Of a stretch of 64,000 nucleotides of DNA, positions 47,638-60,854 are shown piece by piece (the first letter of the stretch is position 1; each line of letters begins with the position of its first letter). The stretch comes from Adineta vaga (Eukaryota; Rotifera): NCBI GenBank assembly GCA_021613535.1, contig CP075493.1, positions 7,812,001-7,876,000 of the forward strand, read 5' to 3'. Below the pieces are notes generated by a model that saw only the letters and a list, made by a program, of their open reading frames with translations, had not been told where the DNA came from and made no database searches. The translations under genes and the position numbers were made by a program.

Positions 47638-50600
47638 ATGTCGATCTCACCCCCACCATTTAGCCCACCGCGATCTGGATCAAATGAAGAAGATAACAAC
47701 GATTACCTAAACAATCCTATTGCTGTTGATGATGACGATGACGAATACATTGATTCACCGCGAACATTAATTTCGTCATTTGATCTCTATAAAAATGCCA
47801 TTGATCGTTTACGTTCATCAGTCTCATGTCAATCGATAGAACAACAACAAAAATCATTAGATCATTTTAAACCATTATCAACACGATCGAATGCTTGGCT
47901 ATATATGCGTATACATGATGATCTATTTAGTATACTATTGGAATACTTATTGATTGAGAATTTATCTATACAATCAACAGTTCTAAGTATTTTTGCAAAT
48001 ATTGGATGCGAACAAGCATCACATGAACAGGTAGATTATTTTGAACTAAAGTTTATAGAAACTTATGTAATTGTTTGTTCATTACATATTATGCAAAAAC
48101 TTGACTAAAGCTCCTGAACAATGCGTGTTTTTTTCGTATTATTAGATCTTCGAAACGAATCTAATCGATATTGTTTGTGGAAAAGTAATTGATATTAATC
48201 AAATCGATATAACTAATCGATGTTTTCGATTGTTAGGCAATATTTGTACTGCAGAAGATGCTGCACGAAAGATGGTTGAAGCTGGTATGTGATAGGTTTC
48301 TTCTCAATTATCATCCTTTATCAATATTCTAGATTTGGCACGATCTATGGGAAATGTTTTACGAAATTGTACAGATGCAGCATGTTTACATTCGACAATT
48401 CGTTGTTCCAGGTAAAAATTGATATTCATCCTTGTAAATAAATGAAGAGAAAAAACAATTGTTGTTTTATTATCTAGAAAATTAAGTATATATGCTTTTT
48501 GTCGTGATCGAATGTTGGATTCCATGTGTTTATTATCTATATGTAAACAATTATTTGCTGAAAAAGTCGCTTTAAGAAAAGAAGCAATGAAAGCTGTATT
48601 AGAATGGGATATAGAAAGTTCAGATAGAAGTCGTTCTCAAGTAAATTAAACAAATTCTAGATTCTTTGAAATGGACTATATGAAATTTTTTATTTTAGTT
48701 ACGTGAAGGTGATATCTTTCGTTTTTTAATCACTACTATTGAAGCAAAATCAGATAAAGAATATCGTCATATAGCATTTCGTCTTTTGAATAATCTATTG
48801 CGTCATAGTGATATGCGTACAGAATTTGGTTCACGTCAAGGTTTAGATTTCTTATTGAATTTAATTACCAATCAACACTATCATTCAACATATGAACATT
48901 TGAAATTTATTGGTTTATTTTGTGTTTGTTGTCAAGAAGCAAATAATCGTCGTTTAATTAAGGACGATATTAACAAATTACAATTATTTTTCAATTATCT
49001 AGAAAAATATCAGTATCGATCGAATTTTTTGGATTTATTATTGACAGCTATTGGACAATTTATATATGATGATCAATCATTAAATATTTTTGTTAAACAA
49101 ATGCAATTTATTGAACGCATGTGTGATTTATTAGAATCAGTTATTATAATAAAATATGATAATAACGAGAAAAAATTGAGTGGAAATGACGAAAAAGATT
49201 CAAGAAAAAGAAAACGAGTTAAAACAGAACATACGGTAAGACTGTTGGGAGATAACTAATTTTTTAAAGAGATCTTTGAGAATATGTTTAGTAGTGCGAT
49301 CTTGCTTTTATTGTAAAATTCAAACTGAACTTTAATTAAAAGATATTTTTCTCTTTACAGACTGATGGTCAACAACAACGTGTTTCTGTAGTGATCGATT
49401 TCAATGAAAGTTTATTTACTGAATTCGTTGAAAATACTCATTTGGATGAAGAACGTCCAACAATATCATCAGTACATATACCTTCAACAAATACCAATAT
49501 AGAAATTCGTCGTCGTACAGAAGCATTGATCTTTACTTTATTGTCTAAACTTTCTTATGAAACAACTGAAAAAACTCTTCGTCGTTCTTTATACAATCGT
49601 CGTCTTGTTTCCTTACTTCTTCGATATATTTCACTATGTGATGAACCAAATCCACGTGCTGTACGTATACTTTCTCGTTTAACAAAAATGAACGATTGTA
49701 CAGAACATTTACTTGATCTTGGTTTACCATATATGATATCTTCAACTTTCTATCAAGATGTTTTATCAAAAGAATACAATGAAAAAGTAAATATGGATGA
49801 TCAATATCTATTGGATATTCTTCTCAATGATAATCGAGCATTCTTTCAACGTTTATCATGGACAAATGAACAGAATCGTTTGAAGATTATTGAACATAAT
49901 TTACTAAAAAATATCGAACATTGTGTCAATACACCATATGCTATTAATGAAGTTGTACGACGATTAAGCGATACGAATATTGATGAGAAATCTCATATAA
50001 TATGTACTGTTGTCGCTACATTGAAGTAAGATAATAATGCGTGAGAAATTTTTATAAAAATCATTGTATTTCTGTTTCAGAGAACCCCATTTGAAATCGA
50101 TTCTATTTGATAAAAGCTCAGGTTTTGATTATCTAATCACTCAATCCAATGAACTTGCGTGTTTTTGGGCAATGCGCATATTTGTTGGTCGATGTCTATC
50201 ATCACATGAAAGAAATTATATGAATGAGTTGTAAGTTGTATTTATTTTTTTTCTTGTAGTTTAAATGACGAATCTTTCATGCTTATATAAGGCGCAAATA
50301 AGTGCAACTCGATATAGTCTCTCTCGTTAGCTGCAAGGGTGGAATATCATATTTTCCTACAAACATTAATCATTATATTCATTCCTTCGAAATAAATTGC
50401 AATGTTCTTTCCTCAATAAATTACAAAATCATTCTCAAACATGTCCAGTAAAACAAAGAAAAACTATTGAATTAAATATCAATAACAAACAATTAGTAAC
50501 TGTGAATGTACATCTCTTATGTTTACATTCCGATTATTTCAAAACTTTATTCAATGGTCCTTTTTTTGAACGTCAGCAATCGATTATTCCAATTCATTTA

Positions 50601-50936
50601 CCTGAAATAATTCCAATTGAATCATTTGTACATTTACTCAATGTATTGGAAAACAATGATGAAATTATTCAATTAAATCGTATCGAAGATTTATTTCATC
50701 TATGTGATAAATATCTTTTCGATTATTTACCATATCGACTTGTTCATTATGTGTTGGAAGAATTTCTTCAGGGACGAACAACTAAAATTGTTGATATTGC
50801 ATCCAAACCAAATTTAATCTCATGTCTTATTCGAGCTTTTTTCTCTCATTTATTAAGCAATAATACAAATTTTTCTCTGGAAATATATTCCACATTGAAT
50901 TACAACTTATCCGGACGAATTTTGGACATTTATTAA
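47638..50936 (+). CDS. ARMC5: ARMC5-like armadillo/BTB protein, junction before BTB unresolved
   Basis: Armadillo-repeat protein with a C-terminal BTB domain, the ARMC5 architecture; ARMC5 is a CUL3 adaptor that targets RNA polymerase II and is a tumour suppressor in adrenal tissue. Exons 47638..48030, 48146..48284, 48333..48411, 48478..48640, 48699..49235, 49361..50025 and 50081..50230 read in phase through helical repeats, for example RLLGNICTAEDAARKMVEA and IAFRLLNNLLRHSDMRTEFG. A basic nuclear-signal-like KRKRVK lies at about 49210. From about 50370 to 50936 an open frame encodes the BTB fold: VHLLCLHSDYFKTLFNGPF, then PIHLPEI and LFHLCDKYLFDYLP. The phase-2 donor at 50231 and the acceptor at 50331 give a frame that differs from the BTB frame by one base, and no other acceptor fits. 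Either a one-base error or mutation, or an unusual splice, lies between 50331 and about 50420. Confidence 0.8.
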
Positions 50937-51623
50937 ATCGACTTTACAACATAAGTGTTGGTTTCACGATGAATATTCACCTTTCTTATCGTGATCTGTG
51001 TACTATTGATTTGTATTATATTCTGTAGAGTGAAATAAGAATCAGAACGATTGTTTTCTTTTTAATGATGTTAATAAATTTATTGAAAACTTATAAGCGA
51101 GAATAGAATCGTAGTTCTTGTTCTCTTCTCAAGATTAGCAATAGTATACTCATGATGACGATGAGAATCTTTTATTTCATGAGAAATAAATCAATCGAAA
51201 CTGTTTATTCGAATAATAACAAGAAATCTTTTATCAGCTGCTGTTCATTTTCTCTTTCTTTGAAGTAATGATAAAAAAACACATGCACATCCGTTATCTA
51301 TATGAACGTGTTGAAACAATCTTGATAAAAATTTATGTTTGTTTCTTGAATAGTTCGATGCTGATAGTTTCAATATGCATGTATACTTCGAAATGTTAAT
51401 TGGACACATTGCAATCTACTGGATTTCTTATATAAAAGTTTATCATAGGTAAATATTTCTGTATTTTCTTACAAAAGAAAGAATTTATTTGGAAAAGTTC
51501 TTTTTTTACCCAACAATAGAACTGAATTCTTCATCTTAAATCTAAGCATTGTTTCCTCAAGGTTAAGATGATTGTTAAATACATATACAGAAAAAAAATA
51601 ATAATTTATTTATTCTTCCTTCG
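50937..51623. other. 3' flank of ARMC5
   Basis: About 690 bp, AT-rich, no exon found. It lies between the convergent ends of ARMC5 and the possible small minus-strand gene. Confidence 0.45.
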
Positions 51624-51918
51624 TTAACAAAGAGCAACTTGTCCAAAGGAAAAATTACATTTTGTCACTAATTGAATAGTTTTCCAGAAGAGATCATCAG
51701 TAATCAAAAGAATTTCCTGTGAAAGAAAAAAAATAACCATGTATAGATTTTGAATCAGTTCGAAAAATAACAATGTAAATTATCATGGAAGATTTATAAT
51801 TGTATGATATGATTTGATTTCTTATTATTGATTTAAGTGAAAGAAATTCTCGATTATTCTTCGAATGATGATGATGATGATGAGAATAATGATCAAATTC
51901 TGGTAAAGCCCCACCCAT
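51624..51918 (-). CDS. Hypothetical small protein, two exons
   Basis: Possible gene on the minus strand with exons 51918..51772 and 51716..51624, encoding 79 residues. It opens MGGALPEFDHYS followed by six His, continues through a basic and hydrophobic stretch, and after a 55-bp intron ends LLITDDLFWKTIQLVTK...FGQVALC. The acceptor is good (TTTCACAG) and the phase is 0 on both sides, but the donor GTTATT is unusual. The second exon reads like protein. No family is recognised. The His run comes from a GAT repeat and may be noise. Confidence 0.35.
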
Positions 51919-53439
51919 ATTGATGCATTCCCGCCTTGAGGCAATCAAGGAAAAAGAGAGGGAGAGAGAAAAGTATGTTCGTGCAACACTGGCTTCATCG
52001 CATCATATTTGATCGGCTATCCATCTATTTAACTATCTCTCTAGTGAGAGAGAGAGAAATGAGTATTGCATGCTTGTGCGTGCCAATTAGTGCGTCGATC
52101 TGTAAACAACATCGAATGTCTTTCTCTTTCTCATTCTATATATCACATACAGTTAAACCCATCGGCGCCGGTATGGATGCACAGAAGATAAGAGATCAAG
52201 TGCCTACATGTGTTTGCCTGTTTCGCTTTTTTGCTCACGACATATACATTGGCCAATTGCCTAGAGGAAATCTTAGAAAAGTAGAAAGTCTATCATTATA
52301 TAAATTGATCAGATAGTTTATCTTTTCAAGACATAAGATAGAACAACAGTATAAATTGTTAGTGTTGAATCTGGTCGTTTTTATCTTTTCTTTTTTCTTT
52401 TATAAACAAATAGCGATGATTGCTTGCTAATCATACTTTTCTACACTCATGACAGACAATATCAACGAAAGTTTGAATTAGAAAAGAAACATAGCATTAA
52501 ATTTTGTTAATTATAACAATATATTTAAGTTGTTCATTTTCTTTTCTTACTTATTTAAAACAAAATTGTCTTGACTAACATGCAATATATTCTTCTTCCT
52601 TTTTTCATTTATTTATATTGTTCTTTGAGAAAAAAAACAAATGCTTCGTTGCATAATTTCTTTTCTTAAATTATTAAACCATTTGTCTTCCGGCAAAAAT
52701 GTGTTGTGTACTCCTCACATATATACATACATCTCAATAAGCAGTCATAGAAGTCAAATAAAAAATAGAGAAACTACTAACGTACATTTCTTTTTCTATT
52801 CACTCCTATCCGTTTTCCTTTTTTTCTACATGACAGCAATTAGTAACATCTTTCAAACTAAGTAATAATTGTTAATGGCTTTTCCATCTTGGCTTTTTTT
52901 TCTTTTTTCCCTCTCTCTCTCTCTTGACATCTAGTTACAGAAGATCCACCTTGAATAGATGAGATAAAACATAAGATAAGCCGATCGTAGTCACACAAGG
53001 GACATATACATTTTATAGGCCGGATATAGCCATAGCAATCTTCTCTTGATTCTCGTTTTTTTTTCTTGAATGCATATGTTTGTCAATCAAATCCCTCTGG
53101 TCAAAAAGAAAGAAAAAGAAGAAAAAAAATGAGAGAAGAAAGATTGAGAGAGAGAGAGGGTCATCTATTTTGATGAAAGTATGTCTGGATGTGCGTGTAC
53201 ACATTCCTTACTCATGCACATTCTTACTAGAAAAGATTGCATCATTGCCATATTATTATCAATATATAAATTGAGAATCTCAGCTAGGTACATATATACC
53301 TGAACCCTGGATAGATTGACGTATATTATTAGTCATCAATTACTCTCCATTCTTTTCTCTGCTACGTTCTACTTTTTTCAATTTATGTGGCGTTTAATGT
53401 GTGCATATATGTGCGTGTATACTTTAGGTAAATTTACTT

Positions 53440-53470
<31 letters not shown>
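53440..53470. repeat. CT and TA dinucleotide repeats, head to tail
   Basis: A CT run of about 7 units is followed directly by a TA run of about 8 units. Simple-sequence repeat with no sign of coding. Confidence 0.75.
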
Positions 53471-54397
53471 TTGTGCTATTTACTACCAACATCGCCATCA
53501 AGACGCTGATACTTGTCAGAGCTTGTTTTGATCGTGAACGTTATATTCTTTCGTTCGATCCGACATCCATCACATTGTTTTGTGAGGTATTAAGAATATG
53601 TCAAGAATAGAAAGGTAACACGAGCATGCCTTTCTCTCTCTCTCTTTCTCGTTCTAATATGATGCCTCGTTTGCAATGAACCAATTCAATGATAAGTCTA
53701 GAATGAAACTAATACGACAAGAGTATTACCATTAAGCGAGAACATTAGTACACTGTTGGTGATCACCGGTTGATCGTTAACTCTCTCTCTCTCTCTTTAC
53801 TCGATTGCCCATTCAATTTCCCATTACGAGTCGTTCATCGCATTCTTTCATCGATTTAAAGTAGGTCGAACTAGTCCCTCTCTTCTTTGTACTTCTTCTA
53901 TTGAAATGTGAGTCATTATACTACATACTCATAAGCTAAGCTTTGAAAGTATATTTGAATGGAGATAAAGACATATAGGTATATATATATATATAAGTTA
54001 TCTTTCATTTTTTGACAATATAAACTGCTTTTCGTTCTTTTTTCTATGTACATTGCTTTCGTACGTATAATGCATTGGCAGAAGACCAAGCGTACATGTA
54101 TGTGTATGTTTAATCGTTTATCTTGTCTCTCTCTCTCTTTTCACATCTAGTATACAAATTGTTATACATAAAGTGATACGTGACGTAAAAGATACTGTTG
54201 TATGATCAAAGAAAAGGTTTGAAAAACGGATCGTTTATTCGTTTTTGGCTTAGTGCCAGTAAACAGTAACATATGTGTTGAATACAATCGTTTTTCCGAA
54301 CTATTATTAGTTGGAGATGATGTGCGTATGTGCGTGCGCATCTGATTTGTTTCCATTCTATTTTTCCCCTTTTCTATAGTAGTATTGCCTACTGATT

Positions 54398-54455
54398 TGT
54401 ATGTATGTATGTATGTATGTGTGTCTGTGTCTCTTCTTCTTTTTCTTCTTCTTCT
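54398..54455. repeat. Compound GTAT / CTT microsatellite
   Basis: Several units of GTAT pass into GTGTCT and then a pyrimidine run of CTT units. It sits in the repeat-rich tract. Confidence 0.7.
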
Positions 54456-55738
54456 CATTTATCATCTGAGCACACAGGAAATGTGCGAAAAAAGATTAAA
54501 TGAAAAAGAAAAAAGCGCACGAGAAAGAAAGAGAAACAGAGAGAAAAAAGAAGGAGAAAGCGAATTCTTTAGTAAGTAGTAACAGCAACAGCAGCAGCGC
54601 GATGCCACTTTTGACGTGTCTCTAGACACTCATACATACATACATATATATATGTATATACAGTTATTATTAAGGCGGCGTGCACATATCAGAGCTACTC
54701 ATCTTGTCAAACTAGCCGTGAATGTATATGTTGTACACCAGATGTGACTATTGTTTTTTATCAATGAGCTATCTACTCTCTCTCTCTCTCAATATATATT
54801 TGATCAAATCTTATATTCCAATGTTTGTTCGTATTTCTTTTTTTTTGCTATACTTAATAACTCTCATTCTCTCTTTCCCTCCCTATCGTGTACTTGGCGT
54901 TTTATATTATTAGAAATTGGTTTGCTCTCTCATTCGCTTGCTCGATTGTAGTAGTGTGCATGCATTTGCGTTGTTTTCAAGCATATAAAGGCGTGCCGCA
55001 ATGGTAATAGTGGCAGCGGTAACGATTACTACTACAACGAATGAATATATAAATAGAATGAGAAAGAAAGAAAGAAAGAAGGAGAGGGAGAGAGAAGGTA
55101 AAGAAATGGTAGCTTGTGTTCTGAATAGTAAAGTTGTCAAATTGATTTCGTAGTTGCACACATGCGTATACATATATAGAGTTCTCTTCTTTCAATCATC
55201 AGTGTATACCTCTATAGAGAACACAAGGTGTTAAATATATCTTCTGTTTTTTTTAAATTTATTTTAATATACATATATAAACACCTTCTTGTTCGATTAC
55301 TTCTTATCTTTAACCTTTTTCTTTTGGCGATATAAGTATGTTTATTTTTATTAAGTACGTAAAAAAAGAAATATATGTATATATACATGAAATTATAGTA
55401 TAAGATCACGTTGAATTGCGCGCCCCCTCTCGTTATGATTATTCTTCTTCGTCATCATATTCCCGTTTACTACTACTGCCTGCCGACCGGCGACAATATG
55501 TCGTCGTTCGTCTTCATTGTCCAATCAAGCCAGTTCTGACTCATCCCTATTCCTTTTTTCTCTCTCCTTGTTATTATTATTATTATTATTGATGTTGTTT
55601 TTATTGTTGACGATATTTTTTCATTTGTTTTTAGATAATATTTGAAAAATGTTCATCAATGATTGATTATCATTTTCGTTTCGTACTGCTTGGCAGTTCT
55701 TAGTTGATGATTCTTGTCTATATCTTATCTTATTATCA

Positions 55739-56594
55739 ATGTATTCTATCGATCGTACATCTCCAATTCCAATTGAAAGTCATTCATTAATGTCGAATGA
55801 AACTGAACCTGAAATAGAATCATCCACGCCTGAATTAAATTTACTATTGGTAAATAGCTATATTTTTAAAATATCATGATGCTTATATTTGACATATATT
55901 CCAGGATAAATTAACAGAAATACTTCGATTTCGTTCGGGTTGTCGTCGACATCTTGGTCATCATCATCATCATCATCATCAGCAACAAGAACAAACGCAA
56001 CCAAATTCTTCAACAACAACAGCAACAACAAATTTAAAACGTTTACAATCTGGCAGTATTGAACCATTACATACCAATACATCCGATGTTTCATTAACAG
56101 GTGCATGGAAATCATCAAATATTCATCATAAATCATCTACTTCAAAACGTTCATTAAATCATCATCATTTGAATTGTCCAAATAATGATAAAAAACGTCG
56201 TTTACCAAGTTTATTACAACGATTAATTGATGAAGGTAATTTAATCAAAGAGGCAGTACGACGTCTAAAAACTCAACGTTTTTCACATTCATACAAACAA
56301 CAACAGCAAACAAATATTGCTAATACACCATCAACACCAACGACGAAATCTTCTTCACATACACTTCCGAATGTAGCCTTATCTTCAGCAAGTATTAATA
56401 TTCCTCAACAATTAAGTGATCCACCGACACAGACAACATCTTCACCAAGTCGTGGAATATCTTGGTTCTTATCATCAAGTGTTTTTGGTGCAACAAATCA
56501 CAGTAGTAGTGGAAGTGGTTCACCACTCCGTAATTGTTGTTCATCAAGTACACATGACCGAACACCGATGGAAATTGGTACCCATGAAGGATGA
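55739..56594 (+). CDS. Low-complexity protein with one conserved-looking helix, function unknown
   Basis: Exons 55739..55849 and 55905..56594 (55-bp phase-0 intron) encode 266 residues. The protein is mainly Ser, Thr, Asn, Gln and His, with a run of seven His at about residues 52-58. One segment is not low complexity: a basic KKRR leads into LPSLLQRLIDEGNLIKEAVR and then RLKTQRF (about residues 145-175), an amphipathic helix pair that looks like a conserved motif. The first exon is acidic (NETEPEIESSTPELN) and joins DKLTEILRFRSGCRRHLG. No catalytic or membrane element is seen. I do not recognise the family; a scaffold or regulatory protein is plausible. It lies downstream of a long repeat-rich tract. 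Confidence 0.7.
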
Positions 56595-58364
56595 AACTAT
56601 AGACTATTATTCAAGCGTTTTTTATGTAAAAAGCAATATTTGTTTGTTTTCACGTTATTGATACTTCCCTTGATTGACTTTTACTCCATATACTCCTGTG
56701 TCAAGTCCCGCTGAGCAAAATTCTTCTCACCGGTTTTTCTTTTCATTATTACTCTATATCTCGTTGTCTCTCTATTCATCATCAATTATAATACATGTAT
56801 ATGTATACATTCCTGTTTTGTTCTATTTGTTGTAAATAACATGGCATACTTCTTCGTCATGTTCTTCTTTTCTTTTTTATTTCAACTGTTATTACTGTAC
56901 GTCTAACAGTATATCAGTGTATTATTATCATCTTGTATTATTCGACCATATATACACAGAAATGAACAACCCGGTTGTTTTTATCACTGCATATTACTAT
57001 GAAGAGTTAGTTGCATACACGCGCTTTTGTTCACCTTGTGTCTCAGGTATCATATTCATTTTCATTTTCTTTGGCTTGCTTACGTGTTTGTTGTTGTTGT
57101 TGCTGCTGATGTACCTTTTTGCTCTATTTTGCCTTGTTCTCTATCTTTCGTTTTTTTTTAGTACTCCTTTATCTCTCGTTCTTTCTTTCTTTCTTTATTC
57201 TCTTTTTGCTTCCACGCGCGTGCAAATGCATTACTTTTTTTGCACCGTGTGCAACTAAATATAAACATGAACTGCATATTAAACGAGTTTCAAGTAAATT
57301 GATTCTGAGAAAGAACAAAACATAAAACGATTGCATGCAATGATATTTTTGAAAAAACCTTCAAAATAAAAGATCGAAAAATACAATGAAAGGAAAATTA
57401 TCTTATTCATTATTCTCTTAAAAGAAGAAACCGACGATGCGACATATGGGATAAAAATAAATATTCTTATCGATGAATTGAAGTACGTAGATATTCAATG
57501 ATAATATAATCGAGAAAGAGAAGAGATTTTCTTGAACTTCATTAGTGGACCAAAAATAATCTGATGAAGAAATCTATCCGTCCGGAAATGAATATTTTAC
57601 AGTTGTCTATCAAGGAAAAAGTATTTCCCTTGTGTATTTCAGAAAAGAAAAAAATATGAATTGTTGTGCTGTTTATTGAATTTTTCTATTAAAAACTATA
57701 ATAAATTCATATTCAATATTTGTTTATATCAAGATCTACTTAAAACTTTTATTGATTAAAAGGAGAGGAGAAAACGAATAATTGAAGATTTTTCGTTTCA
57801 TTTTTACTTCAATTACTGATCATATTGTGTTGCAAAATAGAGAAAACGTTATCTTGAATATGTTGAGTGTGTCTTTCAGTCAAAGTCAAATAGTAAAGAG
57901 TGTTTTATAAATGATCTTCAAACATTCACCAGTTTCACTTATGTACACAACGATAAAAATATTCATTGTGTATATTTATCATCTGGTAACCAAGGACATA
58001 CGTAGTTTTCCAAACAATTACTAGAAATCATTAGTTTAAAAAGAATAAAAAGATCAACAGAGAGATCATTTGTCAAGTTTGTGAATTCATGAAATATAAC
58101 AGTTTAATTTAAAATTTGTTAGAATCATTCTTGTAGATGATTTATATTTCATAATAAAATGGTAATCAACATTCTTTTACAAAACATGTTTTATTTAAAC
58201 TATGAAAAGTATGTTGCTGAATTTATAGAGATTGAATAGAAGGGGATGACAAATGAAAATAGACTGAATGAATGTATTTTGAATTAACAGAACTATTCTA
58301 GAAAGATGCTTCGAATAAAGTTATCTATATAACCGATGTTGAAGAACTGAAGTTTGAGAAAAAC
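56595..58364. other. Gene-free region between convergent genes
   Basis: About 1.77 kb between the low-complexity gene (+) and SUCLA2 (-), which point towards each other. T-rich open frames at 56917-57325 are pyrimidine low complexity. A long 3' untranslated region of the upstream gene is likely. Nothing else is seen. Confidence 0.5.
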
Positions 58365-60207
58365 TTAAATTGGTAATTCAAATTGAACAGCTATTGAAGC
58401 AGATCGAGCCAAACTAACAATCTGAGCAAGTTTAACAACCTTGCAAGGAAAAAATATAATATTAATCAATGATAGAAATCTCTTCTTACTAATCGAGCAC
58501 CATCATCTAAATCATCACAAGGAAGAATTTTAAATTGACTTGTAGCAATAATTGCTTTGGCATCATCAACTCGTGTTCCTAAGGAATATTTAATATGAAT
58601 AAATAATATTAAAAAGTCATTTACCTTGTAATCGAACAACAATTGGTATGGTTAATTTAAGTTCTTTGGCAGCTGCAACGATGCCTTGTGCAATAACATC
58701 ACATCGCATAATGCCTCCAAAAATATTCACAAACACAGCTTGAACCTAATGGAATAGAACAAAATCATTAGACTGATACATTCATAAAACGTTTCTTTTT
58801 CTTCTCGAGACATACGCGTGGATCAGCAGTGATTAATTCAAAGGCATCTTTCACTTGAGCAGCCGAAGCACCACCACCAACATCAAGAAAATTAGCTGGA
58901 TTACCTCCATGTAATTTAATGATATCCATAGTTGCCATAGCTAAACCAGCACCATTAACAAGACATCCAATTTCACCATCGAGACCAATATAATTCAAAT
59001 TTGATTCTTCAGCTTTAACATCACGCCAATCTTTCTGCGTATTATCTTTTTGATTAAAAACAGCATGTTGTCGATATTCTGAATTATCATCCACGTTAAT
59101 CTTACAATCCATACCTATGAACATGAAACTGTTCATACATAAGAAAATATAAAATCTTTCTACGAACAATAGATTTTTCCATCTGCACCTTCTGTTAATG
59201 GATTGATTTCTAAGAGAATAATATCTTTTTCAATAAAGAGCTTGTATAATTTCATCATTGTGTCCGCTGCCTTGAAAAAGAATTGAGTAATATAAGAATA
59301 TGGTAAAAACAGAGAGAGAAAACAAAAGAGAATCAACAAACTTCTTGAAGAGCTTCATTACGAAATCCAAGCCTTTCGGCGATATTCAATGCATCGTTGA
59401 GTTCAAGACCTGTATGAATATCAATCGGATGATGGATGATCGCGTCTGGATGTTCCACCGCTATCTCTTCAATATGACTTCCGCCTTGAGTAGAAGTAAT
59501 AATGACTGGTCCATCAAAACGTCGTTCTAATGCCACTAAAATATGAGTACAGATTTGAATTAAATTCGAAATAAAATTCAATACTTACAAGCAAAATAAT
59601 ATTCTCGTCGTGTAAATAATTTTTCACACAAAATCAATTTATTAACAGGTTTTCCTTCACGACCTGTTTGTTTAGTATATAAACGATGACCTAACATTTT
59701 CGATGCGACTTGTTTTGCTTCATCGGGTCTAGAAAATATAAGTATGCATTCTGATTCAATTTGAAATAGAAAAAAATAAATGATAGTTACGAATAAGTCA
59801 TTTTCACACCACCTTTAAGTCCTGTATCGAATGTACCTTTACCTCGACCACCAGCAAGAATTTGTGCTTTGATAACAAGATCATTGCCAAGTTCTTAGAA
59901 ATGTGATTTAAATGAAAATAAATATATTTGTTCGACAATCATTGTTCAAACCTTGACTACTAGCAATATGATAGACTTGATCAGGAGTTTCAGCTACACG
60001 ATATTTAGGAACACGAATACCAGCTTCTTCCAATAAACCCATCGAAACATATTCATGAAGTAATAAATAGAAACGTTTCTGTGTTATTGATATAGATTTA
60101 ATTGATGCAGGTGCCAGCTAAATATCGATTCAAAATATAGACACGTTGTTTATATTCTTCGAAAAGTTATTATTTACTTTGAATAAAGAATTGCGAATAA
60201 AAGCCAT
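58365..60207 (-). CDS. SUCLA2: Succinyl-CoA ligase beta subunit, ADP-forming type
   Basis: Beta subunit of the mitochondrial TCA-cycle enzyme that converts succinyl-CoA, phosphate and a nucleoside diphosphate into succinate, CoA and the triphosphate. Exons 60207..60178, 60117..59952, 59893..59791, 59728..59589, 59535..59342, 59270..59168, 59114..58816, 58745..58625, 58578..58490 and 58439..58365 encode 439 residues with every phase closing; human SUCLA2 has 463. Hallmarks are [12 protein letters not shown] of the ATP-grasp domain, [24 protein letters not shown], the near-invariant [61 protein letters not shown] and [15 protein letters not shown]. The C-terminus LPI and the overall match favour SUCLA2 over the GDP-forming SUCLG2. 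Two donors are unusual (GTTTGT, GTTCGT). Confidence 0.95.
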
Positions 60208-60854
60208 TTCTTTGATCCACAATTAAATCAAATTTATAAAAGATCAAATGGCACTCAAAATATTCTACTACTATCACTACTCATATGTTTGATGTTCGAT
60301 TCGCTTATGGTATTATCAATTGAGTTTATACAACAGAGGTCGCTCAACGACTACTAAGATCAATTCCATGTATATAGTGAGAAAAGATTTTTGTTTTAAA
60401 ATGCAATTTTAAGACAATCGCAGTTCATTCTAACACCTTACATCGTCCAATCAGATATTCTTAAGCTTCATCTGTTATCTTTTGGCCTGATGTATACCCA
60501 TTTTCAGCTGTCACTCGAGGAATGAAAAACCACAAGATGATCAAGTGGAAAAAAATCAATGTTTCATTTCTATTTTTCTTTCTTCTTTCGATTACCCTGC
60601 ATTTTTTCTCTGATTGTGCGTCAACTGTCTGCTTGTATTTCCTCCTTGATTTTTCATACTCATCTGGTGCGTCTTTCAATACTACACATAAACAAAACTG
60701 AGTACCAATAGCTAATGTACGCTATGTAATCGATAAGAAATAATCATTTTTGATCAGAGAGGAAAATACGAAAGAATTCTTTTCGTGTTTTTGGATGGTC
60801 AGTAGAAGATTAATTATTGATCATAAAATCCAATGTCTGATATTCGTTTCAATT
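60208..60854. promoter_or_regulatory. Divergent intergenic region, SUCLA2 / ligand-gated channel
   Basis: About 650 bp between divergent start codons, so it should hold both promoters. A short minus-strand open frame at 60461-60679 has no ATG context, splice support or recognised product. No specific site is identified. Confidence 0.45.

Larger units (their letters stand above)
51919..55738. other. Gene-poor tract rich in GA/CT and TA microsatellites
   Basis: About 3.8 kb without defensible exons. It is full of short simple repeats: GA at about 51955-51972 and 53147-53159, CT at about 52914-52925, 53440-53454 and 53781-53797, TA at about 53455-53470 and 53979-53994, and a GTAT/CT compound at about 54398-54455. 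Several open frames here are low-complexity artefacts. It lies upstream of the gene at 55739 and could hold its promoter or long leader. A GC-richer CGAC-containing patch near 55420-55520 stands out close to that gene. Confidence 0.55.

Noticed and set aside
51936-52316. Plus-strand frame of about 126 codons
   Set aside because: Lies in the microsatellite tract and has no splice sites or recognised domain.
56917-57325. Hydrophobic frames on the plus strand resembling membrane proteins
   Set aside because: Produced by T-rich sequence, which always reads as Phe and Leu.
60461-60679. Minus-strand frame of about 72 codons upstream of SUCLA2
   Set aside because: No splice link to SUCLA2 in phase and no recognised sequence.
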